Shown one piece after another: positions 26,143 to 35,892 of a DNA stretch of 64,000 nt. Position numbers and translations under genes: made by a program. The stretch spans positions 1 to 64,000 of the forward strand of contig NZ_JACHLI010000033.1 in assembly GCF_014204515.1 (NCBI RefSeq). The letters are read 5' to 3'. Source of the DNA: Pseudomonas nitroreducens (GTDB taxonomy: Bacteria; Pseudomonadota; Gammaproteobacteria; Pseudomonadales; Pseudomonadaceae). How positions within the stretch are numbered: the first letter of the stretch is position 1; each line of letters opens with the position of its first letter. The notes beneath the pieces were generated by a model. That model was not told the DNA's origin, ran no database searches, and was given only the letters and a program-made list of their open reading frames with translations.

Positions 26143-29100
26143 ATGAAGAACTTCTTCAAGAAAGTCGGTGCCTTCCTGCGCCGGACCTGGGTCTGGAGCC
26201 TGCTGCTGGTGCTCCTGCTGGCGCTGCTGGTCTGGTTCACCGGGCCGCTGCTGGCGGTGAACGAACACAAGTTCTGGGAAGAGGCCAGCGCCCGCCTGCT
26301 GACCATCGCGGTGCTGTTCCTCGCCTGGGGCCTGTTCATGGTCTTCGCCAGTTGGCGCGCCATGCGCCGCAAGAAGGCCGAGGAAGAAAGCGAGGACGGC
26401 CAGGAACGCCTGCGCTGCCAGGAACTGATCAGCGACGAGCAGCATGAACTGCGCTCGCGCTTCCAGGACGCCCTGCGCATCCTCAAGACCTCCAGCCTCT
26501 ACCGCGGTCGCAGCGAGCGCTGGCGCAACGAGCTGCCCTGGTACCTGATGCTCGGCCCGCAGGGCAGTGGCAAGACCAGCCTGCTGGACTTCTCCGGGCT
26601 GGAGTTTCCGATCAACCGGATCGAGCGCAAGCTGACCCGCGACACCAGCGGCACCCGTTACTGCGACTGGTACTTCGCCGAACACGGCGTGCTGGTCGAC
26701 GCCACCGGCCGCTACCTGAGCCAGGGCGACGCGGAGGTCGACGCCAGTGGCTGGAACACCCTGCTCAACCTGCTGCGCAAACGCCGCCGCGCCCGCCCGC
26801 TCAACGGCGTGGTCGTCAACGTTCCGGTGGACCTGCTGCAGGCCGGCGACGAACAGGCGCTGGAGACACTCGGCCGGCAGATTCGCGCACGCCTGCAGGA
26901 CGTGCACCGCAACCTGCACGTCGACCTCCCCGTTTACCTGGTGCTGAGCAAGGCCGACAAACTGCAGGGCTTCGACGAATTCTTCGACCAGCTGTCCCGC
27001 GAGGAAAGCGACCAGGTGCTGGGCGTCAGCTTCCGCAAGGAGCAGAACGGCACGGACGTCAGCGTCCTGCGCCAGGAGTTCGAGGAACTCCTGCGTCGTC
27101 TCAACAGCCAGGTCATCCTGCGCATGCACCAGGAGCGCAACACCCAGCGCCGCGGCCGCATCCTCGACTTCCCGCATCAGTTGGCGCAGATCGGCGACCG
27201 CCTGAGCCTGCTGGTGGAGTTCGCCTTCACCGGCAACCGCTACCAGCGCGCCAGCCAGCTTCGCGGCTTCTACCTCACCAGCGCGCCGCACCTGGCCCAA
27301 CAGATGGACGCAGACACCGCCGCCATCGGCGCCAACCTGGGCATGGCCAGCGTCAAGCTGCCGACCCTGCGCGAAGGGCGTCCACGCTTCATCCATCACC
27401 TGTTCAGCCGGGTGATCTTCCCCGAGTCCGAACTGGCCGGCCTGGACAAGCGCGAAACCGCGCGCATCCACTGGGGGCAGCGCGCGGTCTACGCCGCCTC
27501 GCTGGCGCTGCTCGCCGTGTTCGGCCTGGTCTGGTCCAGTGGCTTCTCCGCCAACAACGGCCGCCTGGATCAGGTTCGCGACCTCGGTCAGAAGCTCGCC
27601 CGCGAGCATGCCGCGCTCACCCCGCAGGATGACGCCAGGGCGACGCTCAAGGCACTCGACACCAGCTACGCGGCCAGCCAGGTGTTCCCTGCCAAAGGCG
27701 ACGTCGCCTTCAATGAGCGCGCCGGCCTCTACCAGGGTGAGGACAGCACTCCGGCCCTCACTGCCGCTTACCAGCGGGAGCTGCGGGAACAACTCCTGCC
27801 GCGCGTGGCGCGCACCCTCGAAGGGCAGATCCGCGCCAACCTGAACGACCGCGAGCGCCTGCTCGGCAGCCTGCGCGCCTACCTCATGCTGAACCTGCCC
27901 GAGCGCCGCGATGCCGGCTTCCTGAAGGGCTGGATCGGCGCAGACTGGTCGATGCGCTACAGCGGTGACGCGGTGGTGCAGAACGGCCTGGGTACCCACT
28001 TCGCACGCCTGCTCGAACAGCCCTTCGTCTATCCGCTCAACGAGCCGCTGGTAGCCCAGGCCCGCCAGGTGCTGCGCAGCGAGTCGCTCGCCAACGTGGT
28101 CTACCGCGTCCTGCGCGAACAGGCACGCAGCCTGCCCGAGTACCGCCTCGACCAGCACCTGGGGCCGCAGGGTTCGCTGTTCTCCGGCACCGACTATGCG
28201 ATCCCCGGCTTCTACACCCTGCGCGGCTACCAGCAATACTTCGTCGCACAAGGCGCGCCGATGGTCCGCGAAATCCTGCGCGACAACTGGGTACTGGGCG
28301 AAGGCAACAGCCTCAGCGTGCAGGACCTCAGCCGTCTGATGGTGGAACTGCAGCAGCTGTATTTCCGCGACTACGCCAACCTGTGGAGCGAGGCGGTCAA
28401 TCGCGTCCAGTTGCAGCCGATCCGCGAGTTCGACCAGGGCGCGGACCAGGTAGCCGGCCTGACCGCCGCCAACTCGCCGCTGTTGCAACTGCTCGTGGAG
28501 GTTCGCGAAAACACCCGCATCCCGGGCATCGCCGAAAGCACCGAAGCGGCCGGCGATCTGGCCGGAGCCGCTGCGGATGCCGCCGGCGGCAAGATCGGCA
28601 AGGTCGGCCAGGTCGCGGCAGCCGCCGCCGAACAAGCCCAGGATGCCCTCGCCAAGAGCCTCCCGGATACCGCCCGGCAGGCCTTGCAGCGCCGCTTCGA
28701 ACCGCTGCACCGCCTGCTCGACGACAACGGCGGCCCGGCGGCCGACCTCGCCCCGGTGATGCAGGCGCTCAACGGCCTGCAGCTGCAACTGAGCAGCCTG
28801 GCCCGCGCCAGCCAGCCGGAACAGGTCGCCTTCGAACTGGCGCGCGGTCGCATGGGCGGTCAGGTCGACGCCCTGGCCACCCTGCGCAGCGCCGCGGTCC
28901 GCCTGCCACAGCCGGTGAGCGGCTGGTTCAACCTGCTGGCCGAGGACAGCTGGAGACTGGTACTGGGTGACGCCTACCGCTACCTGAACCAGCGCTACCA
29001 GGCCGAGCTGTACAGCTTCTACTTCAAGGCCATCAACCAGCGCTACCCGTTCAACGCCAAGAGCAACAGCGACGTCGCCATCGCTGACTTCCGCGAGTTC

Positions 29101-29682
29101 TTCAAGACCCAGGGCATCGCCGATCGCTTCTTCGACAGCTACCTGAAACCCTTCGTCAGCGGCGATCCGGGCAACTACCGCCTGCGCAGCGTCGATGGCC
29201 ACAGCCTGCCGATGTCGCGCACCTTCCTCGAACAGATGGGCTACGCCCAGGCAATTCGCCGCAGCTTCTTCGCCGACAACCCGGCCGAGCCGCAGGTGCA
29301 GTTCAAGCTGGAGCCCTACTCCATCGACTCCAGCCTGAGCCGCGCCGACTTCCGCTTCGGCGACCAGTTGCTGGAATACCGCCATGGTCCGATCGTGCCG
29401 GTCGCCTTCCGCTGGCCGACCGACGCAGACGACGGCCGCACCAGCCTGATCCTGGAAGAACTGGGCGGCCGCCGTGTCAGCCTGGAGAAAAACACCGGCC
29501 CCTGGTCGCTGTTCCGCCTCTTCGACCAGATGCAGAGCGAGTACCTGCGCGGGCGTGACGTGCTGATGCTCAAGGCCGACCTCGGCGGACTGCGTGCCAA
29601 CTACCTGGTGCTGGCACAGCGTTCGCCGAACCCGTTCGACCTCGGCAACCTGCGCAGCTTCCGGCTGCCGGTCTCGCTCTGA
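26143..29682 (+). CDS. tssM: T6SS inner-membrane protein TssM (IcmF)
   Basis: A 1179-residue IcmF-family protein spanning the inner membrane and reaching TssJ through the periplasm. Two membrane helices lie near the N-terminus (about 18-40 and 54-72), a Walker A GPQGSGKT occurs at 138-145, and a third helix at about 450-466 (AASLALLAVFGLVWSSG) precedes the large periplasmic domain with the C-terminal beta-sandwich (PIVPVAFRWP). A GTG at 26140 directly precedes the chosen ATG; ATG at 26143 has better spacing to AGGGA. Its stop overlaps the phosphatase ATG by one base. Confidence 0.96.
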   Translation: MKNFFKKVGAFLRRTWVWSLLLVLLLALLVWFTGPLLAVNEHKFWEEASARLLTIAVLFLAWGLFMVFASWRAMRRKKAEEESEDGQERLRCQELISDEQHELRSRFQDALRILKTSSLYRGRSERWRNELPWYLMLGPQGSGKTSLLDFSGLEFPINRIERKLTRDTSGTRYCDWYFAEHGVLVDATGRYLSQGDAEVDASGWNTLLNLLRKRRRARPLNGVVVNVPVDLLQAGDEQALETLGRQIRARLQDVHRNLHVDLPVYLVLSKADKLQGFDEFFDQLSREESDQVLGVSFRKEQNGTDVSVLRQEFEELLRRLNSQVILRMHQERNTQRRGRILDFPHQLAQIGDRLSLLVEFAFTGNRYQRASQLRGFYLTSAPHLAQQMDADTAAIGANLGMASVKLPTLREGRPRFIHHLFSRVIFPESELAGLDKRETARIHWGQRAVYAASLALLAVFGLVWSSGFSANNGRLDQVRDLGQKLAREHAALTPQDDARATLKALDTSYAASQVFPAKGDVAFNERAGLYQGEDSTPALTAAYQRELREQLLPRVARTLEGQIRANLNDRERLLGSLRAYLMLNLPERRDAGFLKGWIGADWSMRYSGDAVVQNGLGTHFARLLEQPFVYPLNEPLVAQARQVLRSESLANVVYRVLREQARSLPEYRLDQHLGPQGSLFSGTDYAIPGFYTLRGYQQYFVAQGAPMVREILRDNWVLGEGNSLSVQDLSRLMVELQQLYFRDYANLWSEAVNRVQLQPIREFDQGADQVAGLTAANSPLLQLLVEVRENTRIPGIAESTEAAGDLAGAAADAAGGKIGKVGQVAAAAAEQAQDALAKSLPDTARQALQRRFEPLHRLLDDNGGPAADLAPVMQALNGLQLQLSSLARASQPEQVAFELARGRMGGQVDALATLRSAAVRLPQPVSGWFNLLAEDSWRLVLGDAYRYLNQRYQAELYSFYFKAINQRYPFNAKSNSDVAIADFREFFKTQGIADRFFDSYLKPFVSGDPGNYRLRSVDGHSLPMSRTFLEQMGYAQAIRRSFFADNPAEPQVQFKLEPYSIDSSLSRADFRFGDQLLEYRHGPIVPVAFRWPTDADDGRTSLILEELGGRRVSLEKNTGPWSLFRLFDQMQSEYLRGRDVLMLKADLGGLRANYLVLAQRSPNPFDLGNLRSFRLPVSL

Positions 29683-30410
29683 TGCAAGTCGCACTGCGTT
29701 GGAGCAGCACGGCGCGCACGGACACCGGCAAGGTCCGTGCGCGCAACGAAGATGCCTTCCTCGACCACCCGGAGCATGGGCTCTGGGTGGTGGCCGATGG
29801 CATGGGCGGGCACTCGCGAGGCGATCGGGCGAGCCGCATGATCGTCGAAGCGCTGGCGCAGATCACGCACTACGCGGACCTCGACACCCGCACACAGCAG
29901 ATTCGCCAGCAGCTGCACTGGCTCAATCGGCGCTTCGTGATGGAAATGACCCAGACCGCCGACCAGCCCCCGCAAGTCATGGGCAGCACCGTCGTCGCGC
30001 TGCTGCTCGACGACAAGCGGGCCACCTGCATCTGGGCCGGCGACAGCCGCTGCTACCTGTGGCGCGACCATCGTCTCTACCAGCTCACCCGCGACCACTC
30101 CCTGCAACAGCAATTGATGGACGAACAGGGCATGGACGCCGAGCAGGCCCGGCGCCATCCCTCCGCCCACGCACTGACCTGCGCCGTCGGCGTCGGCGAC
30201 AAGTTCTCCCTCGACACCCTGGAGCTGAACATCCACCCCGGCGACACCTTCCTGCTCTGCAGCGATGGCCTCTACAACAGCCACAGCGAGCAGACTCTCG
30301 GCAACGCCCTGAGCCAGGGCTCCATCCAGGGGGCGCTCGACCAACTGATCGACCTCGCCCTGGAAGGCTCCGCGCGCGACAACCTGACCGCCGTGGTGAT
30401 CCGCCGATGA
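29682..30410 (+). CDS. PP2C-type serine/threonine phosphatase (Stp1/PppA)
   Basis: A 242-residue PP2C phosphatase that counters the T6SS kinase. All main motifs are present: RARNEDAFLDH, VVADGMGGHSRGD (metal-binding DG), GSTVVALLL, IWAGDSRCYLW, LLCSDGLYN and RDNLTAVVIR. No membrane segment is visible, so it is cytosolic. It overlaps tssM by one base and the kinase gene by 4 nt. Position matches stp1 (PA1670) in P. aeruginosa. Confidence 0.95.
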   Translation: MQVALRWSSTARTDTGKVRARNEDAFLDHPEHGLWVVADGMGGHSRGDRASRMIVEALAQITHYADLDTRTQQIRQQLHWLNRRFVMEMTQTADQPPQVMGSTVVALLLDDKRATCIWAGDSRCYLWRDHRLYQLTRDHSLQQQLMDEQGMDAEQARRHPSAHALTCAVGVGDKFSLDTLELNIHPGDTFLLCSDGLYNSHSEQTLGNALSQGSIQGALDQLIDLALEGSARDNLTAVVIRR

Positions 30411-31399
30411 CCCTCGACAACCTCGCGGCGCCTGCCGACAACTGCACCTACTTCGCCTTCGTCGGCCAGCCAACCGCGCACCCGGCGCCCGCTCCGGTGC
30501 CCGCCCAGGAGGCGGGAGACGCGGCCCTGCCCGAGGTACTCCTGGGCCGCTACCAGCTTGAACGCCTGCTCGGCGTCGGCGGCATGGGCGCCGTGTACCG
30601 CGCGCGCGACCTGCTGCGCGAGCAGTTCGGCGACCCCGACCCCTACGTCGCCGTCAAGCTGCTCAACGAGGAGTTCTCCCAGTACCCCGATGCCAGCACG
30701 TTGCTCTACAGCGAGTTCGCGCTGACCATGCGCCTGCGCCATCCGCACATCGTCCGACTGCACAGCTTCGAAGTCGACAGCGCCTGCCGGCGGGCCTTCA
30801 TCACGCTGGAACTGATGCGCGGCCTGACGCTCGACCAACTGCTCTGCGAACGCCCCGAAGGCCTGCTCTGGGACGAGTGTCGCCTCATCGCACTGAGCCT
30901 GCTCGATGCCCTGGCGTACTCCCATGATTGCGGCGTACTGCATGGCGACCTGAAGCCCAGCAACGTGATGCTCGCCGAAGACGGCGCGCGGCTCTTCGAC
31001 TACGGCCTGGGCCAGCCCCGCGAGGGCCTGCTCGACGGACTGCCGCGCCTGTCGCGCGAACGCTTCAACGCCTGGACGCCCCGCTACGCAGCGCTCGAGC
31101 TCCTCGACGGCGCCCCCATTTCGCCGGCCAGCGACCTCTTCGCTGTCGCCTGCGTCCTGCATGAACTGCTGAGCGGCAAACACCCCTACCAGCGGCTCGA
31201 CGCTCGCGAAGCCAAAGCCCAGCGCCTGGAACGAAAACTCAAGGCGCCACGCCGGCTGACGCCGCAGACCTGGCACGCCCTGCGCACCGCGCTGGCGCTG
31301 AGTGAAGACGAGCGGCGCATCAGCGTCCGCGAACTGCGCGAGGCTTTCGTCGCGCAACCCAAGGCCAAGCACCGCTGGTTCCAGCGGCGCACCGGATGA
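30407..31399 (+). CDS. Serine/threonine protein kinase of the T6SS (Stk1/PpkA type)
   Basis: A 330-residue kinase. The N-terminal 45 residues are Pro/Ala rich; then come the glycine loop GVGGMGAVYRAR, the ATP lysine K84 in YVAVKLL, the catalytic loop HGDLKPSN with D181 (HGD in place of HRD), and a DYG metal-binding triad (198-200) in place of DFG. It ends shortly after the kinase domain and has no visible membrane helix, unlike the longer PpkA of the H1 system. Start ATG overlaps the phosphatase stop (ATGA). Presumably it phosphorylates the FHA partner or a related target. Confidence 0.93.
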   Translation: MTLDNLAAPADNCTYFAFVGQPTAHPAPAPVPAQEAGDAALPEVLLGRYQLERLLGVGGMGAVYRARDLLREQFGDPDPYVAVKLLNEEFSQYPDASTLLYSEFALTMRLRHPHIVRLHSFEVDSACRRAFITLELMRGLTLDQLLCERPEGLLWDECRLIALSLLDALAYSHDCGVLHGDLKPSNVMLAEDGARLFDYGLGQPREGLLDGLPRLSRERFNAWTPRYAALELLDGAPISPASDLFAVACVLHELLSGKHPYQRLDAREAKAQRLERKLKAPRRLTPQTWHALRTALALSEDERRISVRELREAFVAQPKAKHRWFQRRTG

Positions 31400-31421
31400 T
31401 GATCGAACAGGGAGCCTGAAC

Positions 31422-33461
31422 ATGTTCAACCCGGCCAACCAGACCCATTTCAGCCTGAGCATCGACGGGGTCGACAACGACCTGCAGGTGCTCGAGTTCC
31501 ATGGCAGCGAAGGCATCAGCCGGCCCTACCGCTTCGAAGTCGAACTGGTCAGCGAGCGCTTCGACCTGAAGCTCGAAGACCTGCTGCACAAGCGCGCCTT
31601 CCTGGCTTTCACCCCCGACGGCGCCGGCATCCACGGGCAGATCCACCGCGTCGCCCAGGGCGACGCCGGCAAGCGCCTGTGCCGTTATCGGGTAGTCCTG
31701 GTGCCGCAACTGGCCTACCTCGCCCATCGCATCAACCAGCGCATCTTCCAGCACCTGACCGTCCCCGAGATCATCGCCAGCGTGCTGGAAGAACACGGCA
31801 TCCTCGCCGACGCCTATCAGTTCCAACTCGGCCCGACCGTCTACCCCCCGCGCGACTACTGCACCCAGTACGACGAGTCCGACCTGCATTTCGTCCAACG
31901 CTTGTGCGAAGAGGAAGGAATCCATTACCACTTCCGCCACCACAGCGACGGCCACCGCCTGGTCTTCGGCGACGACCAGACCGCCTTCCCGCGCCTGGGC
32001 CGGCCGACGCCCTACATCCCCGACACCGGCATGGTCGCCGACCTGCCGGTGATCAAGCGCTTCAACTTGGGCTTTGAAGCGCGCACCAGCCGCGTCACCC
32101 GCCGCGACTACGACTTCCAGAAGCCGCGCCTGCTCATGGAAGCCGCCTGCAAACCCAAGGCCGAGAAGCCCGAGCCGGACCTGGAAGACTACGACTACCC
32201 CGGCCGCTTCACCGACCGCGAGCGCGGCAAGCACCTCAGCCAGCGCGCCCTTGAACGCCACCGCGCCGACTACCGCACCGCCCGCGGCGAAGGCGACCAG
32301 ACCCGGTTGCTCAGCGGCCATTTCCTCGAACTCTCCGAACACCCGCGCGGTGAGTGGAACGACCTCTGGCTGCTCACCGAAGTCCTCCACGAAGGCAAAC
32401 AGCCCCAGGTGCTGGAAGAATCCATCACCAGCGACGTCACCGAGCACAAGGACGACTTCCACCAGGGCTACCGCAACCGCTTCGTCGCCACCCCCTGGGA
32501 CGTGCCCTACCGCCCCGCCCTCGAACACCCCAAACCCAGGGTGCTGGGCAACCAGAGCGCCGTGGTCACCGGTCCGGCCGGCGAAGAAATCCACTGCGAC
32601 CCGTACGGCCGCGTGAAGGTGCAGTTCTTCTGGGACCGCGAAGGCCAGGCCGACGACCGGACCAGCTGCTGGCTGCGCGTCGCCAGCGGCTGGGCCGGCA
32701 ACCTCTATGGCGGCATCGCCATTCCCCGCGTGGGCATGGAAGTGCTGGTCAGCTTCCTCGAAGGCGACCCCGACCAGCCGCTGGTTTCCGCCTGCCTCTA
32801 CCACGCCGAGAACCAGGTGCCCTACCCCCTGCCGGCGAACAAGACCCGCAGCGTCTTCAAGACCAACAGCTACCCCGGCGGCGGTGGCTACAACGAACTG
32901 CGCATCGAAGACCGCAAAGGCCAGGAACAGATCTTCCTCCACGCCCAGCGCGACTGGGACGAGAACATCGAACACGACCAGCGCATCCGCATCGGCCACG
33001 AGCGCCACGACACCGTCGAAGCCAACACCTACAGCGAATTCAAGGCCGAGGAGCACCACACCACCCACGGCGACCGCAAGGTGGAAACGCGCATCGACGA
33101 CCACCTCACCGTGGCCAACAACCAGCACATCAAGATCGGCACCGGCCAGTTCATCGACGCCGGCCAGGAAATCCACCTCAAGGCCGGGCAGAAACTCATC
33201 GTCGAAGCCGGCATGGAAATCACCCTCAAGGCCGGCGGCAGCTTCATCAAGCTCGACCCCGGCGGCGTCACCCTCGTCGGCCCCATGGTCAAGGTCAACG
33301 CCGGCGGCTCACCGGGCAACGGCTCGGGCATCGGCATCAAACCGCCGCTGCAACCCAACGCGGCGGACGCGGACAAGGCGGGGAAAGAGATGGAAGAGGC
33401 GCTGATCAACGTGCCGCTGGAGCACATCGTGCCGGAAGCCGACTACCCCTTCTCCCTTTGA
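31422..33461 (+). CDS. vgrG: T6SS tip protein VgrG (TssI), second copy
   Basis: A 679-residue VgrG closely related to the one at 5804-7858 across the gp27, gp5 and needle regions (ANQTHFSLSIDGVDND, CTQYDESDLHFVQRLCEEEG, GEEIHCDPYGRVKVQFFWDREG). The last 50 residues differ: GIGIKPPLQPNAADADKAGK followed by EHIVPEADYPFSL, so the tails probably specify different cargo. The start at 31422 gives the normal N-terminus; the frame is open further upstream inside the kinase gene. It is followed after 36 bp by the peptidoglycan hydrolase effector, its likely cargo. No adaptor gene lies between them. Confidence 0.95.
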   Translation: MFNPANQTHFSLSIDGVDNDLQVLEFHGSEGISRPYRFEVELVSERFDLKLEDLLHKRAFLAFTPDGAGIHGQIHRVAQGDAGKRLCRYRVVLVPQLAYLAHRINQRIFQHLTVPEIIASVLEEHGILADAYQFQLGPTVYPPRDYCTQYDESDLHFVQRLCEEEGIHYHFRHHSDGHRLVFGDDQTAFPRLGRPTPYIPDTGMVADLPVIKRFNLGFEARTSRVTRRDYDFQKPRLLMEAACKPKAEKPEPDLEDYDYPGRFTDRERGKHLSQRALERHRADYRTARGEGDQTRLLSGHFLELSEHPRGEWNDLWLLTEVLHEGKQPQVLEESITSDVTEHKDDFHQGYRNRFVATPWDVPYRPALEHPKPRVLGNQSAVVTGPAGEEIHCDPYGRVKVQFFWDREGQADDRTSCWLRVASGWAGNLYGGIAIPRVGMEVLVSFLEGDPDQPLVSACLYHAENQVPYPLPANKTRSVFKTNSYPGGGGYNELRIEDRKGQEQIFLHAQRDWDENIEHDQRIRIGHERHDTVEANTYSEFKAEEHHTTHGDRKVETRIDDHLTVANNQHIKIGTGQFIDAGQEIHLKAGQKLIVEAGMEITLKAGGSFIKLDPGGVTLVGPMVKVNAGGSPGNGSGIGIKPPLQPNAADADKAGKEMEEALINVPLEHIVPEADYPFSL

Positions 33462-33497
33462 CGAAACCAACCGAGCAATTAGAAAGGACGATTCAGG

Positions 33498-35888
33498 ATG
33501 ATCATCAGTCCCCCATTTTTACCCTCCCCGATAGCTGGAGAGAGCGACGAAGCGTTTATAGATCGTGCGATGGTAGGCGGAACGCTTGGAAGGTTCCCGC
33601 TCAGCTACGACTTGAACTGGCATGGCGGCATGCACCTGAAAGCACCCGAAGAAGGTGGCGTAGCACTCAAGGTCCGTGCAATCGCCGATGGCGAGATCGC
33701 CTACTTCAGAACTCCCACTGCGGAGTCAGGTGATGCAACTCATCCTCTGAATTACCGTGGGAAGTGGACTGATGATGGTTGTATCGTCATCAAGCACGAA
33801 ACCGAGATCGGTGAGGGCGACAATGCCAAGGTCACCTATTTTTCTATCTACATGCACCTTTCGAAAATCACCCTCACCAGCCCGAGTGTAGGCCAAAAGA
33901 TTTACCGCAAGGATGCACTCGGTGAGGCTGGCAAGATATACGGGGAAGGCGCACTTATTCACTTTGAGATCATCGCGGACCAAAGCCAGATAGCCAAACT
34001 GATTGGCAGATCTAATCGCGAGCTTAACCACCAATCCAGCAATGGCCGGACCGACAGCTGCTGGGGCGACATGTACTTCTTCGTTCCGCCAGAGGTGCTT
34101 GCCTACAGTACACCTCCCGTCAACAGAGCCCTAGCCGAGAACAGTTCGGCAGTCGTCTATCGCAGCCCTTCTATGCCTACTGAAGTTCAGATACAGGAAG
34201 GCCCTAGCACCACCAATACTTCGCCGCCTACAGTAGGTGGGTACGAGTGGGCGGTTGCTGCACAGTTGCAGAGTGGTATTTTCGTCCAGATATCCTACGA
34301 CAAAGGCGATTGTACGCTAACCTCTTACTACCTCTCAGGCAATATCATTGGCTCGATTAAGGAAGAACAAGTTAGTGGTATCAAATACGAGTATAACTTG
34401 TATGAAACCGCAGCGAAGTTCTACCCAAAAAGCCCGAGCGCAGGCTATGAACTACTACGATTTGGCCGTGTGCTGAGCACCGACCCGTTAACTCCTGCCA
34501 ATGCCGCCCATTGGCGAAAGATCAAACTCCCCGGCAAGTCAGGACTTAATGAGACTGAAGCCTGGGTGAACCTGAATGGCCCAACAGTTACGAAATTCAG
34601 TGACGCAGATTTTCCGCAATGGCGGGGATGGAACCTTATCGAAGACGACGCAGATACCGATAGCCACTGCAACTCGCTATTCATCAGATCCATATTAACT
34701 CTGGATGAAAGAAAAACTGTTTCCGACAACTTTGACGCTGTAGCTATAGCATCTTCATCCTCTTATGAAGCATACAGCGCGGAAGAGCAAGAGAAATTAT
34801 CCGATCGTTTCTCAAAGGAAAAGGCGCTTTATCAAGCTCGTCTAGACTCAATAGAAATGCAAAGCAAGTTAAAAAAATTGATTTGTAAATTCCCAACAGA
34901 ATGGCGTTCTGATGACTTTGACACTAGATACGGATGGCTGAAGAAAGTTGGTGATAGAGCTCCACTCACCCCTGAGAAGTATGAGAGTCTTAAGAGTCAC
35001 AGCGCGGCGCTATCATTCTGGGGGGCTGCAAACCTGCCAAGCATCGAAAGCCGCCATTGGCATTTTAATCCACGCGAATTCATTTACCAATTCAGAAAGT
35101 GCGGCTGGATTAGTAGAGAAGAACTTAAAACGGTACTTGAGCAAGCGCCAGCAGCCGGAAGGCAGCGGGCTGAGGGCTTGCGAGTCCAAATGAACAAAAT
35201 GATGTCAAAATATTTGATAAATTCTACAAAACTTAGGACTGCACATTTCTTTTCGCAAGTTGGCATTGAAACTGGCTGGTGGCAGTATAGAGAAGAAATT
35301 GGAAATGAAAGATACTTCAGGACGATGTACGAAGTAATTACATCAACCGAGGCGGGAGAGGACTATGACCGCGCGGTAGAATTGCAACGTAACCTTCCAA
35401 GTGGCCGCAGGCCGATTGAGCTTCCAAACCCTGGCCCACATCCAAAGCCAACCATTGAAAGACCTGACTATGTTGCAACCCGTCCAGCACAGGTATTGCA
35501 AAAAGCGTCTGGAATGGACAACGGAGCAGCGAACTCTTCTAGTGGTGGTCAGATTGGAGACGGCGCTAGATTTCATGGCCGCGGTTTTTTACAGATAACC
35601 GGGCGCCGCAATTATAAAAGCTACGAAAAATATAGGGGCTTAAATTTCACCAATGACCCAAACCCATCACTACTTTCATCCGATGACTATAATGCCTGTG
35701 ATGCATCCGGCTTCTATTGGGTTCGAGAAAAGCTCAGCCGCCTTGCCGACCAGGGAGAATCTGCTGAAACATCCAGAAGGGTTGGATCAACAATAAACCG
35801 CGGAAACGCCAACGGGATTCCAAATCACAACCCAGAAAGGCAGAGTGCCTTCACGAACTTCTGGAAAAAACTTAATGACAAGAGTTAA
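33498..35888 (+). CDS. Two-domain T6SS peptidoglycan hydrolase effector (M23-like plus GH19-like)
   Basis: A 796-residue protein. Residues about 38-160 follow the layout of an M23/LytM endopeptidase: NWHGGMHL (H42, H46), AIADGEIAYF, IYMHLS (H120) and LIHFE (H155). The first motif reads HxxxH instead of HxxxD, and the last HxH has Leu153 for the first His, so the metal site is unusual. Residues about 560-796 resemble a GH19 chitinase/lysozyme: AHFFSQVGIETGWW with candidate acid E591, and GRGFLQITGRRNY (694-706). Cutting both peptides and glycan of peptidoglycan is therefore plausible; Aeromonas TseP is a described dual amidase-lysozyme effector of comparable concept. No signal peptide; GC drops clearly from about 34700 on, which suggests acquisition. 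Confidence 0.82.
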   Translation: MIISPPFLPSPIAGESDEAFIDRAMVGGTLGRFPLSYDLNWHGGMHLKAPEEGGVALKVRAIADGEIAYFRTPTAESGDATHPLNYRGKWTDDGCIVIKHETEIGEGDNAKVTYFSIYMHLSKITLTSPSVGQKIYRKDALGEAGKIYGEGALIHFEIIADQSQIAKLIGRSNRELNHQSSNGRTDSCWGDMYFFVPPEVLAYSTPPVNRALAENSSAVVYRSPSMPTEVQIQEGPSTTNTSPPTVGGYEWAVAAQLQSGIFVQISYDKGDCTLTSYYLSGNIIGSIKEEQVSGIKYEYNLYETAAKFYPKSPSAGYELLRFGRVLSTDPLTPANAAHWRKIKLPGKSGLNETEAWVNLNGPTVTKFSDADFPQWRGWNLIEDDADTDSHCNSLFIRSILTLDERKTVSDNFDAVAIASSSSYEAYSAEEQEKLSDRFSKEKALYQARLDSIEMQSKLKKLICKFPTEWRSDDFDTRYGWLKKVGDRAPLTPEKYESLKSHSAALSFWGAANLPSIESRHWHFNPREFIYQFRKCGWISREELKTVLEQAPAAGRQRAEGLRVQMNKMMSKYLINSTKLRTAHFFSQVGIETGWWQYREEIGNERYFRTMYEVITSTEAGEDYDRAVELQRNLPSGRRPIELPNPGPHPKPTIERPDYVATRPAQVLQKASGMDNGAANSSSGGQIGDGARFHGRGFLQITGRRNYKSYEKYRGLNFTNDPNPSLLSSDDYNACDASGFYWVREKLSRLADQGESAETSRRVGSTINRGNANGIPNHNPERQSAFTNFWKKLNDKS

Positions 35889-35892
35889 TTTC

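Noticed and set aside
26002..29694. A 1230-residue open frame on the minus strand
   Set aside because: It lies fully opposite tssL-tssM, has no family resemblance and is a product of GC-rich codon bias. Similar antisense frames at 5819-7921, 10716-12698 and 31320-33176 were dropped for the same reason.
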